DNA of 64,000 nt. It comes from Natronohydrobacter sp. (GTDB taxonomy: Bacteria > Pseudomonadota > Alphaproteobacteria > Rhodobacterales > Rhodobacteraceae). The stretch spans positions 186,001-250,000 of the forward strand of contig JAUVXF010000001.1 in NCBI GenBank assembly GCA_030603695.1, written 5' to 3'. Position numbers and translations under genes: made by a program. Positions within the stretch are counted from its first letter, which is position 1. Each line of letters begins with the position of its first letter. The notes beneath the pieces are model-generated. The model was not told the DNA's origin, made no database searches, and saw nothing but the letters and a program-made list of their open reading frames with translations. Shown piece by piece: positions 16,391 to 24,935 of the stretch.

Positions 16391-17884
16391 ATGACAAAAC
16401 ATGCAAATCAGCCCATTCTGACATTGCGGAACATCCACAAGTCCTATGGCCCGATCAAAGTTCTGCATGGTATCGACTTTGATCTTTACGCAGGTGAAGT
16501 CGTGGCGCTGCTTGGTGAAAACGGTGCCGGAAAATCAACATTGTCGAATATCATTTCGGGGGCCGTCCAGCCCTCGAAAGGTGAGATGGCGTGGCAGGGC
16601 GCGCCCTACAAGCCCGCCCACCCGCGCGAGGCGATTGATGCGGGCGTGGGCATGATACATCAGGAATTGATGCTGCTGCCGCATCTGTCGATTGCCGAGA
16701 ATATATTTGTCGGGCGCTACCCGATGAAAGCGGGCGCAGTGGATCGGCGTGAAATGGAGCGGCGCGCCAAGCAGGGGCTGTTGCGCCTTGGCCTTGATAT
16801 CTCGCCCAGACGTGTGGTCGAGGGATTGTCCACAGCCAGTCAGCAACTGATCGAGATTGCAAAGGCGCTGACGCTCAATGCCAAAATGCTGATCCTTGAT
16901 GAGCCGACAGCTGCGCTAGGGGGAGAGGAAACCAAACTCCTTTTCAAGCAGATCGCACGGCTGAAGGCGGAAGGGGTCGGGATTATCTACATCTCGCACC
17001 GTCTGGAAGAGATCAGACAGATCGCCGACCGGATTGTCGTGATGCGGGACGGGGCGAAGGTGCAGGAATTCGATACGGCCGATCTGCCCGTCAGAACCAT
17101 TGTGGAATCCATGGTTGGCCGCAGCATGGAGCAGATGTTTCCGCCACTTGCGGTGCCAGAGGACAAAACTGTGCTGGAGGTGCGCGACCTTGCTGGCACG
17201 ACACGCACCTTCAGCGGGGTCAGTTTCACGGTTCGCAAGGGCGAGATATTCGGGATTTCCGGGCTGGTTGGCGCAGGCCGAACAGAGCTGATTCGCGCCA
17301 TAGCGGGCGCCGACCCGATCACACATGGCTCGATCCTTCTCAATGGCGAAGATATCACGCCACGCTCTCCGGGCGATGCGATCCGCAAGGGCATTGTGCT
17401 TGTGCCAGAGGATCGCAAATTGCAGGGCGTCATTCTTGACCACAGCATTCAGGAAAATATTGCCTATTCAAATTTCGATTCCGTAGGGTGGGGCGGATGG
17501 ATCAGCAGCCGCAGGCTGCGCGACTTCGCCGCAGAGAATATCCGTAAATTCGGGGTCAAGGGACGCGGGCGCCAGAAGGCCGGCCAGATGTCGGGCGGCA
17601 ATCAGCAAAAAGTCGTGATTGCCAAATGGCTGGCACGCAAACCGCGCGTCGTGCTGCTGGATGAACCGACACGCGGGATAGACGTGGGCGCGCGTTCCTC
17701 GATTTACGAAATTATCCATGAACTGGCGGCAGAGGGCGTTGCCGTGGTTGTCGTCAGCTCTGACCTTGAAGAGGTGCTGGGCGTTTCAAACCGCGTTCTG
17801 GTCATGGCCGCAGGGCGTCAGACCGGCATTCTGGATCACACTAAGGCCAATGACGTGTCTGTCATGGAACTTGCCACCGCATGA
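16391..17884 (+). CDS. Sugar ABC transporter ATP-binding protein, RbsA type
   Basis: Complete double ATPase of 497 residues. Domain 1 has Walker A GENGAGKS (42-49) and Walker B LDEPTAAL; domain 2 has the usual degenerate Walker A (SGLVGAGRTE), signature MSGGNQQK and Walker B LDEPTRGID. It energises the permease encoded at 14317. The gene starts 40 bases after the binding-protein stop and is followed 20 bases later by an SDR gene whose ribosome site (AAGGGAG) lies just beyond its stop. Confidence 0.94.
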   Translation: MTKHANQPILTLRNIHKSYGPIKVLHGIDFDLYAGEVVALLGENGAGKSTLSNIISGAVQPSKGEMAWQGAPYKPAHPREAIDAGVGMIHQELMLLPHLSIAENIFVGRYPMKAGAVDRREMERRAKQGLLRLGLDISPRRVVEGLSTASQQLIEIAKALTLNAKMLILDEPTAALGGEETKLLFKQIARLKAEGVGIIYISHRLEEIRQIADRIVVMRDGAKVQEFDTADLPVRTIVESMVGRSMEQMFPPLAVPEDKTVLEVRDLAGTTRTFSGVSFTVRKGEIFGISGLVGAGRTELIRAIAGADPITHGSILLNGEDITPRSPGDAIRKGIVLVPEDRKLQGVILDHSIQENIAYSNFDSVGWGGWISSRRLRDFAAENIRKFGVKGRGRQKAGQMSGGNQQKVVIAKWLARKPRVVLLDEPTRGIDVGARSSIYEIIHELAAEGVAVVVVSSDLEEVLGVSNRVLVMAAGRQTGILDHTKANDVSVMELATA

Positions 17885-17904
17885 AACTGCCAAGGGAGCA
17901 CGGC

Positions 17905-18690
17905 ATGAACCGTTTTTCGGGAAAGACTGTTGTCATCACAGGCGGGAACCGGGGTATTGGTTTCGCTGTCGCAGAACGCTTCGCCAGCGAAGGTGCCCGG
18001 CTTGTGATCGCCTCGGTCGAGGCGCAGGTAGAGGACGCCGCCGCGCGCCTGCGCGCAACGGGGGCGCAAGCGGTTGGCGTGATCTGCGATGTGACTGATC
18101 GCTCGGCTGTCGCGGCACTTTATGACCGGGCAGAGGATGAATTCGGCGCGGTGGATATCTCTATGCAGAATGCCGGGATCATTACCATCGCAAGGGTGGA
18201 GGATCTGACCGAAGATATGTGGGACGCCACGCTGGCCGTGAACACGAAAGGCGTGTTTCTATGCTGTCAGGAAGCTATCCGCCGCATGCGGAAATCAGGC
18301 AGAGGCGGGCGGTTGATCAACACGGCCTCCGGTCAGGCGCGCGACGGTTTCATCTTCACCCCTCACTATGCGGCATCCAAGATGGGGGTTGTCGGCATTA
18401 CCCAGAGTCTTGCGAAGGAAGTCGCGCTCGACAATATCACCATCAATGCGATCTGCCCCGGAATTATTCACAGCGACATGTGGGACTATAATGACAGGAT
18501 CTGGGGTGACATGCTGGGGAATTACGAACCGGGCGCATTGATGAAGGAATGGGTCGAGACGAAAATCCCCATGAAGCGCGCAGGCACCGGCAAGGATGTG
18601 GCGGGCTTGGTTGCATTCCTTGCCAGCGAAGATGCCGCCTATATTACCGGCCAGACCATCAATGTGGATGGCGGCCTTATCATGTCCTGA
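17905..18690 (+). CDS. SDR family oxidoreductase (sugar alcohol dehydrogenase candidate)
   Basis: Short-chain dehydrogenase, 261 residues: TGGNRGIG (12-19), NAG (89-91), Ser142, Tyr155 and Lys159 (YAASK). An AAGGGAG site fixes the ATG at 17905 rather than the ATG overlapping the ATPase stop at 17881. The long loop before the substrate-binding helix (SDMWDYNDRIWGDML, near residues 190-205) resembles sorbitol/polyol dehydrogenases. It probably makes the ketose that the kinase phosphorylates. Confidence 0.9.
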   Translation: MNRFSGKTVVITGGNRGIGFAVAERFASEGARLVIASVEAQVEDAAARLRATGAQAVGVICDVTDRSAVAALYDRAEDEFGAVDISMQNAGIITIARVEDLTEDMWDATLAVNTKGVFLCCQEAIRRMRKSGRGGRLINTASGQARDGFIFTPHYAASKMGVVGITQSLAKEVALDNITINAICPGIIHSDMWDYNDRIWGDMLGNYEPGALMKEWVETKIPMKRAGTGKDVAGLVAFLASEDAAYITGQTINVDGGLIMS

Positions 18691-18738
18691 CAGAACGGCA
18701 CATGCTGTGCCATGAGAATTGAGAGAAGGATTTCGCTG

Positions 18739-19518
18739 ATGACACTGAACGCCCCCGCATTATTCGACCTGTCGCACCGCATCGCAATTGTGACAGGGGC
18801 TGGCAGCGGTATCGGGCAGCGTATCGCGCTGGGCCTGGCCCAATGCGGGGCGGATGTCGCCTGCATTGACCGCCGCACAGATGGCGGGTTGGATGAGACC
18901 CTGAGCATGATCGCGCAGACCGGGCGCAAGGCGATTGCGATTGCCGCTGATGTGACAGATCGCGCGGCCCTTGAGGCCGCTGTCACGCGAACCGAGGCGG
19001 AATTGGGGCCACTTGGGATTGCAGTAAACGCCGCCGGGATCGCCAATGCCAACCCTGCCGAAGAGATGAGCGAGGAACAATACCAGACCTTGATGGATAT
19101 CAACATGAAGGGTGTGTTCTTTTCCTGTCAGGCACAGGCCCGCGCCATGCTGACGCATGGCAAGGGATCGATCATCAATATTGCGTCCATGTCAGGTGTG
19201 ATCGTCAATCGCGGCCTGAATCAGGTTCATTACAATGCCTCCAAGGCGGGGGTGATCCATATGTCCAAATCCATGGCGATGGAATGGGTCGGGCGCGGGA
19301 TCAGGGTGAACTCGATCAGCCCCGGCTACACCGCCACGCCCATGAACACGCGCCCAGAGATGGTGCATCAGACCAAGGACTTCGAGAGCCAAACGCCCAT
19401 GCAGCGCATGGCCAGAGTGGATGAAATGGTCGGCCCTGCCGTTTTTCTTGCCTCGGACGCATCCTCCTATTGCACGGGTGTCGACCTTCTTGTCGATGGT
19501 GGCTTCTGTTGCTGGTGA
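18739..19518 (+). CDS. SDR family oxidoreductase (second polyol/ketose dehydrogenase candidate)
   Basis: Short-chain dehydrogenase, 259 residues: TGAGSGIG (19-26), NAAG (97-100), Ser150, Tyr165 and Lys169 (YNASK). GAGAAGGA precedes the ATG at 18739. It resembles gluconate 5-dehydrogenase/mannitol-type and D-threitol dehydrogenase-type SDRs in general layout, but no specific match can be claimed. Last gene of island 2. Confidence 0.88.
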   Translation: MTLNAPALFDLSHRIAIVTGAGSGIGQRIALGLAQCGADVACIDRRTDGGLDETLSMIAQTGRKAIAIAADVTDRAALEAAVTRTEAELGPLGIAVNAAGIANANPAEEMSEEQYQTLMDINMKGVFFSCQAQARAMLTHGKGSIINIASMSGVIVNRGLNQVHYNASKAGVIHMSKSMAMEWVGRGIRVNSISPGYTATPMNTRPEMVHQTKDFESQTPMQRMARVDEMVGPAVFLASDASSYCTGVDLLVDGGFCCW

Positions 19519-20059
19519 CAGTGAACAGAGGAAAAGGCGAGTGGTTGTGCGGGGATATGCCAGGGCCGTGACGGCCTGCTCAGGTGGCGCTGTTTCGATC
19601 ACCTGACCTGCTGTCGGGTAGCCCTTGAAGCGGGTCATCCTCGATTTGCGCGTCGCATCGGGTTACGCGGCTGCCCTGCGTCGCCACGCCGGCCTTGCTC
19701 ATTCTGATGCTCTGGAAGTTCGATCTTGGCACGCATTCAGCGATCGCAAAGCGAATTGGCGGCGCGCAAGGTGAGCGCGAAGCACCCCAAGCCGAATCTG
19801 TTTGGCGCGCATTTTTTGCAACCTGTTGCATCGCGTGCTTGATATTCGGCCCACAACGCGCCCAGAGCGGTTTGCGCAACACCCACCATTGCCACAGGGC
19901 AGAGTATTGCAGAAACAGGGGTTTTGGCCTGTTTTCGGCCAGTCTGCGCCGCGTTTCGCGGCGCCTGTGCCGAAATTGCCCCTTGCCGTGCCGATGATCT
20001 GCCAGCGCGGTTTTTCGAAACGCCAGCAGATCGGGTTTTGGTGTGGGCGCAAGATCAGA
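19519..20059. other. Gene-free junction between island 2 and the TRAP operon
   Basis: About 540 bases in which I see no supportable gene. The open frames here (19695-19997 plus, 19580-19882 minus and others) have no recognisable domain or ribosome site. The base style changes on the two sides: few GCGC words to the left, many to the right. No tRNA, integrase, direct repeat or insertion sequence end is visible that would explain a junction. Confidence 0.5.
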
Positions 20060-20815
20060 TCAGGATGATTGCAGAAAATCCTGCAAAAGGGCGTTGAACA
20101 GGGCAGGCTTTTCCATATGCGCCGCATGGCTTGCACCGGGAATGACCGCCAGTTCCGCCCCCGATATTCCCGCCCACAAGGCGTTTACCTGCGGCCAGCG
20201 ATAGGATCTGTCATGATCGCCCCAGATAATCCGGCAGCGTTTGGGCAAGCGGTGCAAGGCCCCGCGCCCATCCCAATCGCGCATGGCAACCAGCGCATTA
20301 TGCGCGGCCTCTGGGTGGGCCATGCGTGCGATGTCGCGGGTGGGGATATAGCCTTGCCCGGCAGCGCCCTCGCGGAACCATGTCGCGCTGATGCGGTCTG
20401 CGGTGGCGGTCACGCCATCCGCTTCCAGCCGCGCCTGAGAGGTTTCGATCGGTTCAAACCTGTCGGGCATAAGCCCCAGCGGCCCTGTGCCATACAGCAC
20501 CAGCCCGTCAATGCGGCTGCCATGGCGCGCGGCCATTTCCTGAACGATCATGCCCCCCATACTGTGCCCAAGCAGGGTGAAATTGCCAATCCCCAGCCCG
20601 TCGATGCAGCCCATCACGGCGGCGGCGAAATCGGCTATGCTGGACGGGCCGGGCAGGGTGGCGGCCTGCCCAAAACCGGGCAGGCCGGGGGCTATGACAT
20701 CATGCGTGGGGGCAAAGGCTGCAATCTGGTCGGCCCATTGGGCACTTCCCCCCAGATAGCCATGCACCAGCACAAGCGGTTTGCCGGAACCGGCGCGCAG
20801 ATAGGGCAAATCCAT
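20060..20815 (-). CDS. Alpha/beta hydrolase
   Basis: Serine hydrolase of 251 residues: HGY oxyanion region at 19-21, nucleophile elbow GHSMG (Ser85), acid in WGDHDRSY (about 204) and His in PGASHAAH (about 230). The start lies 3 bases after the TRAP large-permease stop, so it is the last gene of the TRAP operon. It could hydrolyse an ester or amide form of the transported compound. The family covers many reactions, so the substrate is open. Confidence 0.88.
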   Translation of the reverse strand: MDLPYLRAGSGKPLVLVHGYLGGSAQWADQIAAFAPTHDVIAPGLPGFGQAATLPGPSSIADFAAAVMGCIDGLGIGNFTLLGHSMGGMIVQEMAARHGSRIDGLVLYGTGPLGLMPDRFEPIETSQARLEADGVTATADRISATWFREGAAGQGYIPTRDIARMAHPEAAHNALVAMRDWDGRGALHRLPKRCRIIWGDHDRSYRWPQVNALWAGISGAELAVIPGASHAAHMEKPALFNALLQDFLQSS

Positions 20816-20818
20816 GGC

Positions 20819-22120
20819 CTAGCGCACCTGCTGCGGCAGCCATAGGGCGGCCTGTGGAAAGGCGATCATTACAGCCACAAGCACCACCAGCGCGCCGATA
20901 AAGGGCAGGCTGCCCACAATCACATCTGGCACAGAGACTTTGCCCCGGCTGATGCCCGAAATCACATACAGGTTTAACCCGACAGGGGGCGTGAGCACCG
21001 CGATTTCCATGGTGATGGTGTAGATGATCCCGAACCAGATCAGATCAAACCCCGCAGCCAGAATAAGCGGGATGATGACGGGCAGGGTAATGAATGTCAT
21101 CGACACAGGTTCCAGGAACATGCCTAGCGCGATATAGAACAGGATCACCAGCGCCAGCACCATATAGGGCGAGAGTTCGAATGCCAGGAAAAGGGCGGTG
21201 AATTGCTGTGGCACGCGGTAGTAATTCAGCACAAAGCCAAACAGAACCCCGGCAGAGAGCAGCAAGCCCAGATAGCCCATCGTGCGCATGGTGGCCATCA
21301 AGGCATCCACAAACCCCGCCCAGCGCAAGCCCCCCACCCCCACGGCCAGCCCGACAGTGACAAGGGCTGCAATGGCCGCGGCCTCTGTTGGGGTGGCAAT
21401 GCCGCCATAGATGGATACGGTAATAACCCCCCCGATCACAATGATCGGGCCAAGAGAGGCCGCAATCTGAAGCAGCCGCAGGCGCGGGCCTGTATCGCGG
21501 TCGGGCACATCTTGCGGGCGCAGCCGCGCCCAGATCAGCACCACCACCACAAACAGAGAGGCCAGCATCAACCCCGGTATCACCCCTGCCATGAATAGCT
21601 GGCCGATGGATTGATCACTGACAATGCCGTAAAACAGCAGGATAAGGCTGGGGGGCAGCAGCACACTCAGCGTGCCGCCCGCAGCCAGCACCCCGCTTGC
21701 CAGCCGCCTGTCATAGCCCAGCCGCAGCATTTCCGGCAGCGCCACGCCCCCGATAGTCAGCGATCCCACCATGGAAGACCCGGACACCGCGCCAAACCCC
21801 GCGCAGGCCCCGATAGACCCATAGGCCGCAGAGCCGCGAATGGGAACGCCGCGATGCAGGAACATATACAGATTGGCCCCGATATTGGAGCGGCTTATCA
21901 ATTCGCCCAGAAAGACGAATAACGGCACGGCCAGCAGGATATAATTGATCCACACCCCCCACAGCTTCAACTGTGCAGACACAAGCGAGGTGTTGAAGCT
22001 TTGTATCTGCCACAGAAAGGGCAGCGAGGCGGCGGCCAGCGCAAAGGGAATGGGCAGGCCCAGCGCAATCAGAACAATCAACAGGCCCAACAGGCCGAGG
22101 GCGACTTCATACCATTCCAT
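20819..22120 (-). CDS. TRAP transporter large permease (DctM)
   Basis: Twelve-segment-type permease of a tripartite ATP-independent periplasmic transporter, 433 residues, normal for DctM. The ATG at 22120 gives the typical start MEWYEVALGLLGLL; the open frame reaches 22213 but that part lies inside the small-permease gene. Recognisable blocks are GSISGSS-like ACAGFGAVSGSS, ATPTEAAA and PPVGLNLYV. It overlaps the DctQ gene by 14 bases and drives solute uptake with a sodium gradient. Confidence 0.93.
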   Translation of the reverse strand: MEWYEVALGLLGLLIVLIALGLPIPFALAAASLPFLWQIQSFNTSLVSAQLKLWGVWINYILLAVPLFVFLGELISRSNIGANLYMFLHRGVPIRGSAAYGSIGACAGFGAVSGSSMVGSLTIGGVALPEMLRLGYDRRLASGVLAAGGTLSVLLPPSLILLFYGIVSDQSIGQLFMAGVIPGLMLASLFVVVVLIWARLRPQDVPDRDTGPRLRLLQIAASLGPIIVIGGVITVSIYGGIATPTEAAAIAALVTVGLAVGVGGLRWAGFVDALMATMRTMGYLGLLLSAGVLFGFVLNYYRVPQQFTALFLAFELSPYMVLALVILFYIALGMFLEPVSMTFITLPVIIPLILAAGFDLIWFGIIYTITMEIAVLTPPVGLNLYVISGISRGKVSVPDVIVGSLPFIGALVVLVAVMIAFPQAALWLPQQVR

Positions 22121-22631
22121 CGCGCTTATCCTTCTCAGGGGCCGGGCGCAGCGCGATTTGCAACAGCCGCAGCGTGGCATATAGGGTGAAAACCGAAAGC
22201 GCCGTTGCCGCAACAGCCCAGAACAGGTAGCGCGGCCAGTTCAGAATTTCGGAGGATGACCCGGAATTGAACGCCCGGATCGTGGCATTGATGGTGGTGA
22301 TGGAAAAGAACAGCCCGATCAGCGCCATGATTGCGCCATTGGCCAGCGCAATCAGCTTTTGCAGGCCCGGTTTCAGGGCATCTGTCAGCAGGGTGACGCG
22401 GGGATAGCTGTCTTCGCGCATGGCATAGGCCAGCCCCACCAGCGCCACAGGAAACAGCAAAAGCGCCGTGGCCTCTGTGACCATGCGGTTGGGCTGGCCG
22501 ATGACATAGCGCATGAACACGCCATAGCTGATCCATACCATCTGAACCACGATGATGATTGCGCCAATCGCCGCCAGCGCCACCACCAGCCATTCAACTG
22601 CTTTCACCGCACGATCAATCTGTCTGAGCAT
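22107..22631 (-). CDS. TRAP transporter small permease (DctQ)
   Basis: Small membrane subunit of 174 residues with four hydrophobic segments, at about 15-35, 50-70, 90-115 and 130-160. It pairs with DctM at 20819. Its gene is separated from the binding-protein gene by 164 bases with two large hairpins and overlaps DctM. The RPAPEKDKRDGMV tail is polar, as usual. Confidence 0.9.
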   Translation of the reverse strand: MLRQIDRAVKAVEWLVVALAAIGAIIIVVQMVWISYGVFMRYVIGQPNRMVTEATALLLFPVALVGLAYAMREDSYPRVTLLTDALKPGLQKLIALANGAIMALIGLFFSITTINATIRAFNSGSSSEILNWPRYLFWAVAATALSVFTLYATLRLLQIALRPAPEKDKRDGMV

Positions 22632-22672
22632 AAGACCCTCTCTGACTGGTAACGGGGGGCATTGGGGCGCTT

Positions 22673-22722
22673 GGGTTAAAGCATTGTGGCGCTGCCGTGC
22701 CGCGCCATCAACGCTTTAACCC
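22673..22722 (-). promoter_or_regulatory. Large hairpin 1 in the dctP-dctQ gap
   Basis: GGGTTAAAGC (22673-22682) is the exact complement of GCTTTAACCC (22713-22722), and inner bases TTG-TGGCGC pair with GCGCCA-CAA with one mismatch and one bulge. A nearly continuous stem of about 19 pairs results. No U-run follows on the minus strand. Confidence 0.65.
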
Positions 22723-22732
22723 TGTCTGGGGG

Positions 22733-22779
22733 TGCAATTTCGCGCGGTGCAGGGTGCAAAAGTTTTGCGCGAAATTGCA
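22733..22779 (-). promoter_or_regulatory. Large hairpin 2 in the dctP-dctQ gap
   Basis: TGCAATTTCGCGC (22733-22745) is the exact complement of GCGCGAAATTGCA (22767-22779), a 13-pair stem with a 21-base loop; the loop side also contains the alternative short dyad GCAAAAGTTTTGC. It begins 17 bases after the dctP stop and may protect the dctP message from 3' decay. Confidence 0.65.
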
Positions 22780-22795
22780 GGTCTGTCGGCCCGCT

Positions 22796-23779
22796 TTACA
22801 GCTGGTGCTGCGCGAACAGGGCGCGGATCTGGCCTGCCAGTTCTGGCCCGCAGGCGGCATCCACCTCTGCTGTCCATTTGGCGCTGATTTCGGAAATCAT
22901 GGCATTGCGCTCTTCGCGCGAAATGGACACAGCCGCGCCGCCGCCTTTCATCACGGCATTGCCCACCTGCCCGTCAATCCAGTCTTCATACAGGGGCTGC
23001 AACCATGCTTCGGTTTCCGCGCCTGCTTCCAGCAGGGCCGCTTGATCGGCTTCTGACAGGCTGTTGAAGCGATCCAGATTCATCATGTACTGGATATTGC
23101 CGTAAAACAGGCTGGCATTGACCATATACGGCATCACATTCCACAGCTGCCACGAACTGTAAGTGGCCACACCCATATTGATCCCGTTCACAACGCCCCG
23201 CTCTGCGGATTGGAACACCTCGCCGGGGGCGATGAACACGGGCTGGCCGCCCCATGTTTCAATCATCAAACTCACCAGCGGCCCGATAGAGCGCACAAGC
23301 TTGCCATTCAGATTGGACAGGCTGTCAATCGGCCCCTGAAACCACCATTCCTGATCGTAGGAGTAATTGGAATTGATGATCGGGATAAGCCCCACATTCG
23401 CGGCCTCTGGTGCAATCAGTTCGGCATAGGCCGCATCCAGCCCCACCTGATCGGCCAGATCAATCGCGGCAGGGTAAAGCGAGGTGACGCGGTAGCAGGG
23501 CAGGCGGGTATCTGCCGAAATCCAGCTGATATCGGCCACACCGCCTTGCAGCGCATCCACCCCGTCAGACCAGCCATGCAGCGTAGAGGAGGGGAAGATT
23601 TCGACCGTCACGCGGCCTTCGGTTTTCTCGGCCACCAGTTCCGCGAATTTGGCGAAACCTTGGTAGCGGATATCGGTTTCATTCACATAGGTGGACAGGC
23701 GGATCGTTTCGGCCCCTGCCGTGCTGGCAAGAAGCGCCCCTGCAAGCGACAGGGCCATGATGTTGGTCTGTGATGACAT
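22796..23779 (-). CDS. TRAP transporter substrate-binding protein (DctP family)
   Basis: Periplasmic solute receptor of 327 residues. The ATG at 23779, behind GGAGATAC, gives a Sec signal peptide (about 1-23, AGA/ET) and a mature start ETIRLSTYVNETDIRY. Typical TRAP blocks include FPSSTLHGWSDGVDALQGGVADI and the arginine-containing NGKLVRSIGP segment that usually clamps the ligand carboxylate. A carboxylate-bearing solute is therefore likely. The gene follows the PLP-enzyme gene with a 37-base gap. Confidence 0.92.
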   Translation of the reverse strand: MSSQTNIMALSLAGALLASTAGAETIRLSTYVNETDIRYQGFAKFAELVAEKTEGRVTVEIFPSSTLHGWSDGVDALQGGVADISWISADTRLPCYRVTSLYPAAIDLADQVGLDAAYAELIAPEAANVGLIPIINSNYSYDQEWWFQGPIDSLSNLNGKLVRSIGPLVSLMIETWGGQPVFIAPGEVFQSAERGVVNGINMGVATYSSWQLWNVMPYMVNASLFYGNIQYMMNLDRFNSLSEADQAALLEAGAETEAWLQPLYEDWIDGQVGNAVMKGGGAAVSISREERNAMISEISAKWTAEVDAACGPELAGQIRALFAQHQL

Positions 23780-23816
23780 GCGTATCTCCATTGTTGAACC
23801 TTGGGGTATGGGCTGC

Positions 23817-24827
23817 TCAGGCAGCCTTCTGGTTGTTGAAGAGATGGCCATAGGCGAATAGCGCGACCGAACCGCCCGTATGCAGGAACACAACGCGATC
23901 CGTTTTCTGAAACGCGCCCGCGCGGATCATGGATAAAAGCCCGGCAAAGCCTTTGCCGGAATACACCGGGTCTAGAAGGATCCCTTCCAGACGGGCCAGC
24001 AACAGCATGGCATCAACCATGCTCTCTGTCGGCTGGCCATAGCCGGGGCCGACTTCTTCATCATGGGCTATGACCATGTCACGCGGCAGCGTGCCGCGCG
24101 CACCGATCAACTCGGCGGTGCGCACGGCCAGCGCGTGCACATTGTCAATCTGCTTGTCGCGCGGTGCGCGCACCGAATAGCCGGTAACAGGGATCGGCGC
24201 ATTCATCGCATACAGCCCTGCAAGCAGCCCTGCTTGCGTGCCTGCGCTGCCGGTGGCGTGCACAATATGGTCAATGCGCAGCCCTGCCGCATCGGCCTGG
24301 CTGACCAGTTCCTCTGCGCAAGAGGCATAGCCCAGCGCACCAACAGGGTTAGACCCGCCACCGGGGATCACATAGGGCTTGCGGCCCTGCGCGCGCAATG
24401 TCTCTGCCAGTGCTTCGGCTTCGGCGTTCATATCCAGCCCTTCAGGCCGGAAATCAAAGCTGCACTCCATCATTACATCCAGCAGCACATTGCCTGCGGT
24501 TTCATAATCCGCGCCCTGATTGGTGACGCGCCGTTCCAGCAGCGCATGGCAGGCCAGCCCGGCACGGGCGGCGGCGGCGGCTGTCTGGCGCACATGGTTG
24601 GATTGCGTGGCCCCTTGTGTGACCAGCGTATCGGCCCCTTTGGCCAAAGCATCGGCCACCAGAAATTCCAGTTTGCGGGTTTTGTTGCCGCCAGAGGCCA
24701 GGCCCGTGCAATCATCGCGCTTGATCCAGATTTCTGGCCCGCCCAATGCGGCACTTAGCCGGTCTAGGCGTTCCAGCGGGGTGGGGAAATGGCCAAGCTT
24801 GTATCTTGGAAACCGCGCGAGATGCAT
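23817..24827 (-). CDS. PLP-dependent D-cysteine desulfhydrase / L-cysteate sulfo-lyase family enzyme
   Basis: Fold type II PLP enzyme of 336 residues in the ACC-deaminase/D-cysteine-desulfhydrase family. The PLP lysine is in [10 protein letters not shown] (K49); TQSNH (74-78) is the conserved substrate loop and GSAGTQAG binds phosphate. Members split D-cysteine to pyruvate, ammonia and sulfide, or L-cysteate to pyruvate, ammonia and sulfite (CuyA of marine Rhodobacterales); sequence alone does not separate them for me. First gene of the TRAP operon and divergent from a LysR regulator, so the transported solute is probably its substrate or precursor. Confidence 0.85.
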   Translation of the reverse strand: MHLARFPRYKLGHFPTPLERLDRLSAALGGPEIWIKRDDCTGLASGGNKTRKLEFLVADALAKGADTLVTQGATQSNHVRQTAAAAARAGLACHALLERRVTNQGADYETAGNVLLDVMMECSFDFRPEGLDMNAEAEALAETLRAQGRKPYVIPGGGSNPVGALGYASCAEELVSQADAAGLRIDHIVHATGSAGTQAGLLAGLYAMNAPIPVTGYSVRAPRDKQIDNVHALAVRTAELIGARGTLPRDMVIAHDEEVGPGYGQPTESMVDAMLLLARLEGILLDPVYSGKGFAGLLSMIRAGAFQKTDRVVFLHTGGSVALFAYGHLFNNQKAA

Positions 24828-24907
24828 GATGTCATTCCTATATCACTCTATAAAACATGTAGAACACCGATTTAACGCTTGATCAAATGCCAATATCTTA
24901 CATTAAT

Positions 24908-24922
24908 ATGCACAAGTTGCAT
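24908..24922. promoter_or_regulatory. Candidate LysR operator in the divergent region
   Basis: ATGCACAAGTTGCAT is a dyad ATGCA-N5-TGCAT that satisfies the T-N11-A rule of LysR-type regulators. It lies 14 bases before the LysR start and about 80 bases from the start of the divergent PLP-enzyme gene. Confidence 0.5.
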
Positions 24923-24935
24923 GTTAGGGGGAATT

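Noticed and set aside
19580..19997. Overlapping frames in the gene-free junction as a transposase remnant
   Set aside because: No transposase motif, no terminal inverted repeat and no similarity that I could recognise.
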